Source of the DNA: SIG440 sp045120135
GTDB lineage: Bacteria; Bacillota; Clostridia; Monoglobales; Monoglobaceae
Direction: 5' to 3'
DNA: 64,000 nucleotides
Assembly (NCBI GenBank): GCA_045120135.1
Contig: JBGVEN010000012.1
Coordinates: 6,068-70,067, forward strand
Shown: piece by piece, positions 16,974-24,271 of the stretch
Numbering within the stretch: position 1 is the stretch's first letter
Layout of the letters: every line of letters begins with the position of its first letter
The notes under the pieces: model-generated
Seen by the model: only the letters and a program-made list of their open reading frames with translations
The model's database searches: none
Told to the model about the DNA's origin: nothing
Program-made: the position numbers and the translations under genes

Positions 16974-16992
16974 AGCTCTCCCTTTGGTTTTT
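16959..16992 (+). terminator. Terminator overlapping the 3' end of the S24/S26-like gene
   Basis: AGGGAGAG and CTCTCCCT form the stem around the stop codon, followed by TTGGTTTTT. Confidence 0.75.
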
Positions 16993-17000
16993 GTACGATT

Positions 17001-18275
17001 TTATTTTATAGTGTCAAGTGCTTGCTTTAAGTCCTCAATGAGGTCGTCGGCATTCTCAATACCAACAGAAAGACGGATAAGGTCGGGTGCAACGCCTGCT
17101 TCGATAAGCTGCTCTTCGGTAAGCTGTCTGTGTGTATGGCTTGCCGGATGCAGAAGACAGGTTTTTGCATCGGCAACGTGTGTTACAATATTTGCAAGCT
17201 TTAAGCTATCCATAAATTTAATGGATGCTTCTCTGCCACCCTTTATTCCAAAGGCAAGAACGCCGCAGGAGCCATTGGGAAGATACTTCTTTGCCAGCTC
17301 GTGATATTCGTCGCCCTCAAGGTCTGCATAGTGTACCCAAGCGACCTTGTCGCTGGACTTTAAGAACTTTGCAACGGCAAGAGCGTTTTGACAATGTCTT
17401 TCCATTCTTACATGAAGTGTTTCAAGGCCGAGGTTCAGATAGAATGCATTCTGGGGAGACTGGATTGAACCCAAGTCTCTCATCAGCTGAGCTGTAGCCT
17501 TTGTGATATATGCACCCTTGCCAAATCTTTCGGCATAGGTAATTCCGTGATAGGAGTCGTCGGGGGTTGTAAGGCCGGGGAACTTGTCGGCATATTTCAT
17601 CCAGTCAAAGTTGCCGCTGTCAACAATAGCACCGCCAACACCTACGCCCTGTCCGTCCATATACTTTGTTGTGGAGTGGGTAACTATATCTGCACCCCAT
17701 TCAAAGGGACGGCAGTTCACGGGGGTTGCAAAGGTGTTGTCAACGATAAGTGGTACTCCGTGAGAATGTGCAAGACGTGCAAATTTCTCAAAATCAAGCA
17801 CGGTTACCGTGGGGTTGGTAATGGTTTCGCCAAACACTGCCTTGGTGTTGGGCTTAAAGTATTTTGCAAGCTCCTCTTCGGGGAGGGTCTGGTCAACAAA
17901 TGTACATTCAATGCCCATCTTCTTCATTGTTACAGAAAACAGGTTATATGTTCCGCCATAAATTGCAGAGGATGCTATAAAATGGTCGCCTGATTCGCAA
18001 ATATTGAAAATGGCATAGAAGTTTGCTGCCTGACCTGACGAGGTGAGCATTGCAGCAACACCGCCCTCAAGTGCACATATTTTTGCGGCAACACTGTCGT
18101 TTGTGGGGTTCTGAAGTCTTGTATAAAAATATCCCGAAGCTTCAAGGTCGAAGAGCTTACCCATTTCGTCACTGGTGTCGTACTTAAAAGTGGTGCTCTG
18201 GTATACGGGCAGCTGTCTCGGCTCGCCCTTTGCAGGCTTGTAGCCTTCGTGAATACATTTGGTTTCTATTCTCAT
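17001..18275 (-). CDS. metY: O-acetylhomoserine/O-acetylserine sulfhydrylase (MetY type)
   Basis: A 424-residue PLP enzyme of the Cys/Met metabolism family that makes homocysteine (or transfers other thiols) from O-acetylhomoserine. Key segments: MRIETKCIHEGYKP start, YGGTYNLFSVTM, IVDNTFATP and VTHSTTKYMDGQG, whose Lys carries PLP. The C-terminal LIRLSVGIENADDLIEDL is typical. Length fits MetY rather than the ~380-residue MetB/MetC types. Start 18275 has AGGAGG 8 bases upstream; the upstream in-frame codons are discarded. Confidence 0.93.
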   Translation of the reverse strand: MRIETKCIHEGYKPAKGEPRQLPVYQSTTFKYDTSDEMGKLFDLEASGYFYTRLQNPTNDSVAAKICALEGGVAAMLTSSGQAANFYAIFNICESGDHFIASSAIYGGTYNLFSVTMKKMGIECTFVDQTLPEEELAKYFKPNTKAVFGETITNPTVTVLDFEKFARLAHSHGVPLIVDNTFATPVNCRPFEWGADIVTHSTTKYMDGQGVGVGGAIVDSGNFDWMKYADKFPGLTTPDDSYHGITYAERFGKGAYITKATAQLMRDLGSIQSPQNAFYLNLGLETLHVRMERHCQNALAVAKFLKSSDKVAWVHYADLEGDEYHELAKKYLPNGSCGVLAFGIKGGREASIKFMDSLKLANIVTHVADAKTCLLHPASHTHRQLTEEQLIEAGVAPDLIRLSVGIENADDLIEDLKQALDTIK

Positions 18276-18306
18276 CTGTAAAAACCTCCTAAGTAAGTAT
18301 AGTATC

Positions 18307-18335
18307 ATTTTACTCTTTGCCTGCAAAAAAGTCAA
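18307..18335 (-). promoter_or_regulatory. Promoter of the metY-type gene
   Basis: On the minus strand TTGACT and TAAAAT are 17 bases apart, ending about 30 bases before the start codon. No SAM riboswitch or T-box structure fits in the leader. Confidence 0.7.
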
Positions 18336-18375
18336 GAAAAACTATGGTATTCTCAAAAGGTTTGTGGTATACTTG

Positions 18376-18828
18376 TTATTGACCGTCATTTGTGTTGATG
18401 TAGTCCGTTTCGGTTAAGGCGTGCATAAAGCCGTTTTTATCAGTTGACGAGATGTCACCGGCAACAATCCGGTTCTCGTAAACAAGTACGCCAAGCATAA
18501 CATTTACAGTGTTGGATTCCTTGTGGTTAAGCAGCCGATAAGTGTAACGGGTAACAGGCTTGCCACGGAACTTTGTCAAATCAAAGCCGGAGTTTTTCTG
18601 TACGGCGTTGTAGGTCTCGAACACGGCATCAAACTCGTAGGGTATGGTCAGGTGTGTGATTTCGCACGGGGTGGGGTTTACATCCCAGCCAAGAGTTTTG
18701 ACGTAATCCACAATCATTTTGTTTGTTGCGTTGTCTATACTGAAAACGCCGCAAATCAGGGCAAAAAGTATGGTGGCAAAGCACAGCGTTGCAAGGATAT
18801 AGCGATTGCGGCGAACGACGCGTTTCAT
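18376..18828 (-). CDS. Membrane-anchored DUF4830-like hypothetical protein
   Basis: A 150-residue protein with a basic N-terminus and one membrane segment (about residues 10-30), then an extracytoplasmic domain including DYVKTLGWDVNPTPCEI and IPYEFDAVFETYNAVQKNSGFDL. The segment order resembles DUF4830, a domain seen mainly in Clostridia with no known function. The predicted structure ends with paired strands and a short tail. It stands alone, upstream of metY on the same strand but with a separate promoter between them. Confidence 0.65.
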   Translation of the reverse strand: MKRVVRRNRYILATLCFATILFALICGVFSIDNATNKMIVDYVKTLGWDVNPTPCEITHLTIPYEFDAVFETYNAVQKNSGFDLTKFRGKPVTRYTYRLLNHKESNTVNVMLGVLVYENRIVAGDISSTDKNGFMHALTETDYINTNDGQ

Positions 18829-18910
18829 ATTTATCAGTCCTTTTATAATTTGGGTATTATTTCTAATATATGTTTATATATAAAAATTTATGCAGAGGGG
18901 GCAGGGCATA

Positions 18911-19621
18911 GTGCGTCTTGACAGATTTCTTGCTGAAACTGGATTTGGCACGAGAACAGAAGTCAAAAAGTTAATAAAGCAAGGCAAGGTAACGGTTGAT
19001 GGCAAGCCGGCTGCAAAGTCTGAAAGCCATATTGACCCCCAAAATGCAGAGGTCAGGGTCGATGGGGTGGTTGTCAGGTACCGTGAGTTTATCTATCTTA
19101 TGCTGAACAAGCCGGACGGTTATGTTTCGGCGACCTGGGATAAAAAGCTGCCCACAGTTATTGATTTACTTCCTGACGAATATGCACATTTTGAACCGTT
19201 CCCCGTTGGCAGGCTTGATATTGATACCGAGGGTCTTTTGCTTCTGACCAATGATGGCGAGCTGGCGCACCGGCTGCTTTCGCCAAAGCATCATATTCCC
19301 AAAACCTATCTGGCACAGCTTGAACGGGCGACTTCGGATGAGGATATCGAGAAATTCAAAGCCGGAGTAACCCTAGACGATGGCTACAAGACTTTGCCGG
19401 CGGAGCTTGAGGGTTTTACAGCAGACGGTGAGCCGTGGGCAGAAATTACAATCTGCGAGGGCAAGTTCCATCAGGTAAAGAGAATGTTTGAGGCGGTGGG
19501 GAACAAGGTGATTTTTCTCCAAAGAGTGAGAATGAAAAATCTCGTTATTGATGAGGATTTAGCTTTGGGCGAAATGCGTGAGTTAACCGAGGCGGAGATT
19601 GAGGATTTAAAAAGTGTGTAA
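18911..19621 (+). CDS. RsuA-family rRNA pseudouridine synthase
   Basis: A 236-residue enzyme with an N-terminal S4 RNA-binding domain (VRLDRFLAETGFGTRTEVKK) and a RsuA/RluB/E/F catalytic domain whose GRLDIDTEGLLLLTNDG holds the catalytic Asp. It isomerises a uridine in rRNA; the exact site (16S U516 is the classical RsuA target) cannot be settled here. GTG 18911 after GAGGGGG/AGGG is preferred because the protein then begins at the S4 domain; ATG 18890 adds seven residues. Confidence 0.9.
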   Translation: MRLDRFLAETGFGTRTEVKKLIKQGKVTVDGKPAAKSESHIDPQNAEVRVDGVVVRYREFIYLMLNKPDGYVSATWDKKLPTVIDLLPDEYAHFEPFPVGRLDIDTEGLLLLTNDGELAHRLLSPKHHIPKTYLAQLERATSDEDIEKFKAGVTLDDGYKTLPAELEGFTADGEPWAEITICEGKFHQVKRMFEAVGNKVIFLQRVRMKNLVIDEDLALGEMRELTEAEIEDLKSV

Positions 19622-19639
19622 AATTAGGAGACGATTCAG

Positions 19640-20509
19640 ATGATAAAGAGCTTTATACCAAGAGTTGCAGCGGTGAATGACTTGTCGGGGTTTGGCAGGG
19701 TTTCGCTTACCGAGGCGTGCCCCATTCTTTCGGCAATGGGAGTGGAGGCTTGTCCGCTTCCCACGGCGGTGCTTTCGACACATACATATAAATTCGAGGA
19801 CTATACCTTTTGTGATATGACCGACCAGATGGAAAAAATTCTAGAGCATTGGAAGAAAGTAGACATCGGTTTTGACGGAGTGTGTACAGGTTATATGGCG
19901 TCGGCACGGCAGATTGACATCCTGTCGGACTTTATAAAGGAGAAAAAGGCAGAGGGTGCGATTGCGGTAATTGACCCTGTTCTTGGTGATAACGAGCTTT
20001 CGGATGTTGAGACGGTGTATTACGACAGAATGAGTGACTTGCTTGTATCTATGCGAAAGTTTGTGGGGCTTGCCGATGTTATAACGCCCAATCTCACCGA
20101 GGCGTGCCTGCTTTTGGGTGAGGAATTTCCAAAGGAGTACCTGAGTGAAGCCGAGCTTGTTGCAATGATGAAACGCCTTTCGGATTTAGGACCGAGGGGA
20201 ATTGCGGTGACCAGCGTTATGACGGATAAAAGCCATATGTGCGTGGGCGTGTATGACAAGGATGCCGACGAGGCAAAACTTCTTGACTGCGGGTACATCA
20301 ACAGACCGTTTCACGGTACGGGTGACATATTTGCGGCGGTTATGACGGGTGCGTTGGTTCGTGGCAGGTCTGTCTTAGATGCGGCACAAATTGCGGTTAA
20401 CTTTGTTAAGGCGGCAATTTCCGAAACTATGAAGTATCCGGACATAAAAATCGAATACGGAGTAGTGTTTGAAAAGATACTTTCAAAGTTCTTTTCGAAT
20501 TTTGAATAG
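19640..20509 (+). CDS. Pyridoxal/pyridoxamine kinase (PfkB/ThiD-like fold)
   Basis: A 289-residue kinase that phosphorylates vitamin B6 forms to feed PLP synthesis. Recognisable: AAVNDLSGFGRVSLTEACPILSAMG at the N-terminus, VIDPVLGDN, ITPNLTEACLLLG and the ATP-site RPFHGTGDIFAAVMTG, whose GTGD includes the catalytic Asp. PdxY/PdxK naming depends on substrate preference that I cannot judge. It follows the pseudouridine synthase by 18 bases, probably in one transcript, and ends in a strong terminator. Confidence 0.88.
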   Translation: MIKSFIPRVAAVNDLSGFGRVSLTEACPILSAMGVEACPLPTAVLSTHTYKFEDYTFCDMTDQMEKILEHWKKVDIGFDGVCTGYMASARQIDILSDFIKEKKAEGAIAVIDPVLGDNELSDVETVYYDRMSDLLVSMRKFVGLADVITPNLTEACLLLGEEFPKEYLSEAELVAMMKRLSDLGPRGIAVTSVMTDKSHMCVGVYDKDADEAKLLDCGYINRPFHGTGDIFAAVMTGALVRGRSVLDAAQIAVNFVKAAISETMKYPDIKIEYGVVFEKILSKFFSNFE

Positions 20510-20540
20510 AAAAACCGGTGCAATCTTGCACCGGTTTTAG
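20510..20540 (+). terminator. Terminator of the pyridoxal kinase gene
   Basis: AAAACCGGTGCAA and TTGCACCGGTTTT form a perfect stem with a 2-base loop. Confidence 0.88.
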
Positions 20541-20546
20541 TTTATT

Positions 20547-20579
20547 GAAAAAAGCACCAACAAAAGTCGGTGCTTTTTT
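20547..20579 (-). terminator. Terminator of the tRNA-Ser gene
   Basis: AAAGCACC and GGTGCTTT pair; read on the minus strand the stem is followed by U residues just after the tRNA 3' end. It also has T residues on the plus side. Confidence 0.7.
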
Positions 20580-20580
20580 A

Positions 20581-20672
20581 TGGAGGAGAGGATGGGATTC
20601 GAACCCACGGTACGCTATAAACGTACACAGCATTTCCAATGCTGCGCCTTAAACCATCTCGACCACCTCTCC
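20581..20672 (-). tRNA. tRNA-Ser (anticodon GGA)
   Basis: Minus-strand 92-nt class II tRNA. Acceptor arms GGAGAGG/CCTCTCC, D arm, anticodon stem-loop AGCATTGGAAATGCT giving anticodon GGA, an extended variable arm (GTACG/CGTAC) and T loop GGTTCGAATCC. The 3' CCA is encoded. The discriminator base reads as U. Confidence 0.95.
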
Positions 20673-20683
20673 GAGACTAAAAT

Positions 20684-20712
20684 AGTATACTACAATTTAT
20701 TTAAAAAATCAA
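20684..20712 (-). promoter_or_regulatory. Promoter of tRNA-Ser
   Basis: Minus strand TTGATT and TATACT with a 17-base spacer, 12 bases before the mature tRNA 5' end. Confidence 0.7.
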
Positions 20713-20787
20713 GACTTTATTTAAAAATATTTATTTTTATAATTTGCGGGCATACTAAAAATAATTAATTTAAAAGGAGCGTTGCAA

Positions 20788-21045
20788 ATGAAAGAATTTG
20801 TATATAAAATAAAGGACGAGGTAGGCATTCACGCCAGACCTGCAGGCTTGCTTGTAAAGGCAGCAACGGGCTTTGGTGCGGATATTAAGCTGTTCAAGGG
20901 AGAAAAGTCGGCAGATGCAAAAAAGATATTTGCCGTTATGGGGCTGGGTGCAAAAAAGGACGATGAAATTCGTGTTACCGTTGAGGGCGATGACGAAGAT
21001 GCGGTTGCTGACGCAATGCAAAAATTTTTTGAAGAGAATTTATAA
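20788..21045 (+). CDS. HPr-family phosphocarrier protein lacking the Ser46 position
   Basis: An 85-residue HPr fold protein. The active-site GIHARPAG contains the His phosphorylated by PEP via Enzyme I. The region that is normally AKSIMG reads AKKIFAVMG, so the serine phosphorylated by HPr kinase in Firmicutes is replaced by Lys. Ordinary sugar PTS transport remains possible, but Ser-dependent catabolite control through this protein does not. Single gene; AAGGAG lies 10 bases before the ATG. Confidence 0.9.
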   Translation: MKEFVYKIKDEVGIHARPAGLLVKAATGFGADIKLFKGEKSADAKKIFAVMGLGAKKDDEIRVTVEGDDEDAVADAMQKFFEENL

Positions 21046-21063
21046 ATTAAACAGCCTTCCATC

Positions 21064-21307
21064 AGGGGATAGGTAAAATTGATTCAGAACACACAAACTG
21101 AGCCAAAGTCAAGACTTTGGGTTATCCGAAGGCGTACTGGTGTACGCCGAGAGGCGAGGTTTGTGCGTAGCAAAAAGACTATAAAAACAGAAAAATCGCA
21201 TATCAATGCGATTTTTCTACATTTATAATGCCTTTTTATTGTCAATTTACAAGGAATACTCTTTGATTTTCTCGTCTTTTTGCGGTCTGGACTATTTTAA
21301 CATCCCA
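21064..21307 (+). repeat. Structured repeat element, copy A (downstream of HPr and queT)
   Basis: Left end AGGGGATAGGTAAAATTGATTCAGAA and right end (GTCTGGACTATTTTAACATCCC) are imperfect inverted repeats. Inside are nested stems CACAAAC/GTTTGTG (21092, 21159), CCAAAG/CTTTGG (21103-21120) and GGCGTAC/GTACGCC (21131-21148). The element is about 90 bases longer than copy B because a segment with a terminator is included. It lies between the HPr gene and the end of queT. Confidence 0.7.
21190..21220 (+). terminator. Terminator-like hairpin within repeat copy A
   Basis: AAAAATCGCA and TGCGATTTTT form a 10-bp stem with a 6-base loop; it could end the HPr transcript and the queT transcript from the other side. 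Confidence 0.75.
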
Positions 21308-21312
21308 CTTTT

Positions 21313-21795
21313 TTACATAATATTTATTCTTTTTTCAAGCGCTGAGCCTAGGCAGTAGCCCAAAGCTCCGCAGGAGAGCAGCTCGCCAAGACCCACTGTC
21401 AGCATGAAGTAGAATATCGACCCGTCAAAGTTATAGGCAAATGCCAGAACAAACGGAATAATAAGTGTGTTTGACAGTATCGGCGGTACGAGGCAAAGCA
21501 TTTTATGCTTTCTCAAAAGTCTTGTGCCGATTGCACCAATCAGGGTTGCAAGGCTGCCGAAAATTACATCAATAAAAATACTGCCGGTGAGGAAATTTGC
21601 AATTATACACCCGACAAAAAGTCCCGGCACTGCCGCAGGGAAGAACACGGGAAGTACGCAAAGTGCTTCCGACAGACGAAGCTGAATAACTCCGCTCGAC
21701 AGACCCAAAGCTGACGCCACAAAGGTCAGCACAACATAAAGTGCCGCAATCGCAGCGGATTGTACGGTAAACCGTACACCTTTTTTCTTTTTCAT
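21313..21795 (-). CDS. queT: QueT-family queuosine-precursor transporter
   Basis: A 160-residue membrane protein with about five spans, the S component of an ECF-type importer for queuosine precursors (preQ0/preQ1). The family segment IQLRLSEALCVLPVFFPAAVPGLFVGCIIANFLTG and DVIFGSLATLIGAIGTR is well preserved. On the minus strand TAAGGAG lies about 10 bases before its ATG in a leader that may hold a preQ1 aptamer. It is flanked on both sides by copies of the same repeat family (copies A and D). No other queuosine synthesis gene is adjacent. Confidence 0.88.
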   Translation of the reverse strand: MKKKKGVRFTVQSAAIAALYVVLTFVASALGLSSGVIQLRLSEALCVLPVFFPAAVPGLFVGCIIANFLTGSIFIDVIFGSLATLIGAIGTRLLRKHKMLCLVPPILSNTLIIPFVLAFAYNFDGSIFYFMLTVGLGELLSCGALGYCLGSALEKRINIM

Positions 21796-21804
21796 AGTTT
21801 TTGT

Positions 21805-21846
21805 CTCCTTAGTTTTGATTAAGGGGGTAGAAGAGTTGAATCCCGT
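21805..21846 (-). promoter_or_regulatory. Candidate preQ1-I-like riboswitch in the queT leader
   Basis: Read on the minus strand: GGG, a pyrimidine-rich loop with CUCUU and CUAC, then CCC, then UUAAUCAAAACUAAGGAG. The A-rich tail ending in the Shine-Dalgarno closely resembles preQ1-I aptamers, AGGAG can pair with the loop CUCUU to form an H-type pseudoknot, and queT is a classical preQ1 target. Against it: the P1 stem is only about three pairs, the loop is long, and the 5' part coincides with the terminal repeat of element D. Confidence 0.35.
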
Positions 21847-22024
21847 ATGGTTTAAGTCGGCAAATTTTGTGTCATAGTGCGTAAAAATACTCGCGAATAC
21901 ACAAAGTATTCACTCCGCTTTTAACTTCTCTGACATAAAAATTTGCTCGTCTTAAACTCTTTGACTCGGAGCAGGCAAATTGATCTGCACCGAGCACACG
22001 CTTTTCAATTCTTCTATCCCCCCA
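21822..22024 (-). repeat. Structured repeat element, copy D (upstream of queT)
   Basis: The ends are inverted repeats (GGGGGTAGAAGAGTTGAA at the left and, reverse-complemented, GGGGGATAGAAGAATTGAA at the right). A long inner inverted repeat (GTTTAAG...AAATTTT against AAAATTTG...CTTAAAC) encloses a GAATAC/GTATTC hairpin of the kind found in copies A-C. The right end resembles the left end of copy A. Between this element and the SDR stop lie further small hairpins, including AGTGAG/CTCACT followed by T residues (about 22050-22080). Confidence 0.55.
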
Positions 22025-22099
22025 GCTATTGGGGAATATCCCGTTAGCTGAGTGAGGATGGTTTCGAACTCACTTTTTTTTATGTCTTTTATGCAAAGA

Positions 22100-22855
22100 C
22101 TAATTTTTTTCCTTTGAATGTTGAATATGATATGATATTTTAAGCAGTAGCTTTGTGGGCACAATTCTTTGAAAGATTGTTCCCAGCCGGACGGTAAGAC
22201 CGGGTATAATCACAAGCTTTTTCTTAAACATTTTTTTTACAGCATACCGTGCCACAGCCTCTGAGGAAAGACTTTTTATGCTGAATCTCACCCCTGCACG
22301 GCTGTTGAACTCGGTTTCCACCGGACCGGGGCACAAAACGCCTAAATAAACGCCGCTGTTCTTTCGGCGAAGCTCCTCGTAAATTGCAAGGGTAAGGCGG
22401 TAAAGGTATGCCTTGGTTGAGTAGTAGACTGACATAAGCGGTCCGGGAAGAAACGCCGCGGACGATGCCACATTCAGTATATATCCGCTATTACGCTCTT
22501 CAAAGTCCTTTAAAAACAGCTTGGTAAGGATATGCGGAGCACGGATATTAAGGTCAAGCATTTCAAGCTCACAGTCAAGCGGGATATCGGTGAAAAATCC
22601 AAATTGACCAAAGCCTGCATTATTAATCACTATATCAATATTTTGGTCTTTCAGCTCATTATAAAGAGCATAGCAGGTTTCCTCACGGCAAAGGTCAAGG
22701 GTCAGTATGTGTATGCCCTCGCCCAAGTTTTCTTTAAGCTCAACAAGTCGATTTTCGCGCCTTGCAACAAGCCAAAGCTCAATGCCTTTTGCGTGCAAAA
22801 TACGTGCTATATCTCTGCCGATACCCGAACTCGCACCGGTGATTAATGCTTTCAT
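22100..22855 (-). CDS. Short-chain dehydrogenase/reductase
   Basis: A 251-residue classical SDR: ALITGASSGIGRDIA cofactor loop, INNAGFGQFG, a catalytic Ser region (NVASSAAFLPGP) and YYSTKAYL with the Tyr-x-x-x-Lys pair. The DltE/YqjQ-like branch acts on unknown lipids or alcohols. The C-terminus is hydrophobic (IIPGLTVRLGTIFQRIVP), hinting at membrane contact. It lies upstream of queT on the same strand with copy D between them. Substrate unknown. Confidence 0.9.
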   Translation of the reverse strand: MKALITGASSGIGRDIARILHAKGIELWLVARRENRLVELKENLGEGIHILTLDLCREETCYALYNELKDQNIDIVINNAGFGQFGFFTDIPLDCELEMLDLNIRAPHILTKLFLKDFEERNSGYILNVASSAAFLPGPLMSVYYSTKAYLYRLTLAIYEELRRKNSGVYLGVLCPGPVETEFNSRAGVRFSIKSLSSEAVARYAVKKMFKKKLVIIPGLTVRLGTIFQRIVPTKLLLKISYHIQHSKEKN

Positions 22856-22922
22856 AAAAATGACCTACCTTTCCTAAGTATTGTAGCATAAACTTTTGTA
22901 AAGGTCAATTAAATAAATGTTC

Positions 22923-22951
22923 TTTACAAAAAAGGTAAAAGGTGTTAAAAT
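22923..22951 (+). promoter_or_regulatory. Promoter of the phosphofructokinase gene
   Basis: TTTACA and TAAAAT separated by 17 bases, about 43 bases before the start codon. Confidence 0.65.
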
Positions 22952-22993
22952 ATGAGAGTAAAGACTGAAATTATGAAAGGTTAGGGACAAATA

Positions 22994-24208
22994 ATGGAAA
23001 ATTTACTGGTACTTCAGTCCGGTGGCCCTACTGCGGTTATCAATGCATCACTTGCAGGTGTAATCAAGGGCGGCTTTGACCATCCGGAGAAAATAGGAAA
23101 GGTTTACGGCAGCCTTAACGGCATCGAGGGCGTTGAAAACGAGACAATTCGTGAGCTGGACATCTTTAAAAATGAGGAAAACCTCAGACTGTTAAAACAG
23201 ACTCCTGCATCATATCTTGGCTCGTGTCGTAAAAAGCTTCCGCCACTCGGCAGCGACGATGCGTTCTATGACAGAATTTTTGAGGTGCTTGAAAAATATA
23301 ATATCGGTTATCTTTGCTGTATCGGCGGTAACGATTCGATGGACACCACAAACAAGCTCAGTGCTTATGCTGCTGAAAAGGGCAAGAGCATCCGTGTTAT
23401 TGGTGTTCCCAAAACAGTTGATAACGATTTGGTGATTACCGACCATACACCCGGCTATGGCTCTGCGGCAAAGTTTGTTTCAAACTGTATGCGTCAGATT
23501 GCGCTTGACACTGATGTATATAAAATGCAGTCGGTTGTTGTACTTGAGGCAATGGGCAGAAACGCCGGCTGGCTCACAGCGGCAGCTGCACTTGCAAACG
23601 ATAGTAAACTTTCTGCAGCAGACATTATCTGTCTCCCCGAACGTGCATTTGATGCAGATAGCTTCATTAAAAAGGTTGAGGAAGTAAGTAAGACCAAAAA
23701 GACAATTATGATTGCTGTTTCCGAGGGTATCCGTGACAAGGACGGCAACTACATAAAGGAGAACAATTCCAGAGGCGACAAGTTCGGCCACGCAGCACTT
23801 GGCGGTGCAGGTAAGACTGTTGAGGGTTGGATTGCATCTGAGCTTGGATTCAAGACACGCAGTATCGAGCTCAGCACTCTCCAGAGATGCTTTGCTGCCG
23901 GAACATCACTTTGCGATGTTACCGAGGCGTTTAATGCAGGTGTTAAGGGCGTTGAATTTGCTCTCTCGGGTCATACCGGAATGATGGCGGGCTTCAAGAG
24001 AACATCAAATAGTCCCTATAACATGGAGATTGTTCCCCTTCCCGTATGCGATATTGCAAACTTTGAAAAGAAGATTCCGGACGATATGATTACTGCAGAC
24101 GGCTTTGGTATGACAGAGAAGTTCTGCGAATATGCCCGTCCTCTTATCACAGGCGAGCCTGACCTCGTTTACAAAAACGGAAGTCTCCAGTTCGCACCGA
24201 AACTTTAA
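22994..24208 (+). CDS. pfp: Pyrophosphate-dependent 6-phosphofructokinase
   Basis: A 404-residue glycolytic enzyme phosphorylating fructose 6-phosphate. Two diagnostic positions point to pyrophosphate rather than ATP: CCIGGNDSMDT has Asp where ATP enzymes have Gly (GGDGS), and GVPKTVDND has Lys where ATP enzymes have Gly (PGTIDND). MGRNAGWLTA is also preserved. The reaction is reversible, so it can act in both glycolysis and gluconeogenesis; many gut Clostridia use it. A terminator follows. Confidence 0.93.
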   Translation: MENLLVLQSGGPTAVINASLAGVIKGGFDHPEKIGKVYGSLNGIEGVENETIRELDIFKNEENLRLLKQTPASYLGSCRKKLPPLGSDDAFYDRIFEVLEKYNIGYLCCIGGNDSMDTTNKLSAYAAEKGKSIRVIGVPKTVDNDLVITDHTPGYGSAAKFVSNCMRQIALDTDVYKMQSVVVLEAMGRNAGWLTAAAALANDSKLSAADIICLPERAFDADSFIKKVEEVSKTKKTIMIAVSEGIRDKDGNYIKENNSRGDKFGHAALGGAGKTVEGWIASELGFKTRSIELSTLQRCFAAGTSLCDVTEAFNAGVKGVEFALSGHTGMMAGFKRTSNSPYNMEIVPLPVCDIANFEKKIPDDMITADGFGMTEKFCEYARPLITGEPDLVYKNGSLQFAPKL

Positions 24209-24215
24209 AGACGAA

Positions 24216-24252
24216 CAAAATCCCTTGCAAAAATTTTGCAAGGGATTTTATG
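24216..24252. terminator. Bidirectional terminator between pfp and the deaminase gene
   Basis: AAAATCCCTTGCAA and TTGCAAGGGATTTT form a perfect long stem between convergent genes. Confidence 0.88.
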
Positions 24253-24271
24253 TTTTCACGAAATGTCGGGA

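Noticed and set aside
17547..17993. 148-codon open frame on the plus strand inside metY
   Set aside because: It lies entirely antisense to a well-conserved enzyme gene and has no recognisable domain or ribosome-binding site.
18276..18375. SAM riboswitch or T-box before the metY-type gene
   Set aside because: The leader after the promoter is only about 30 bases, too short for either.
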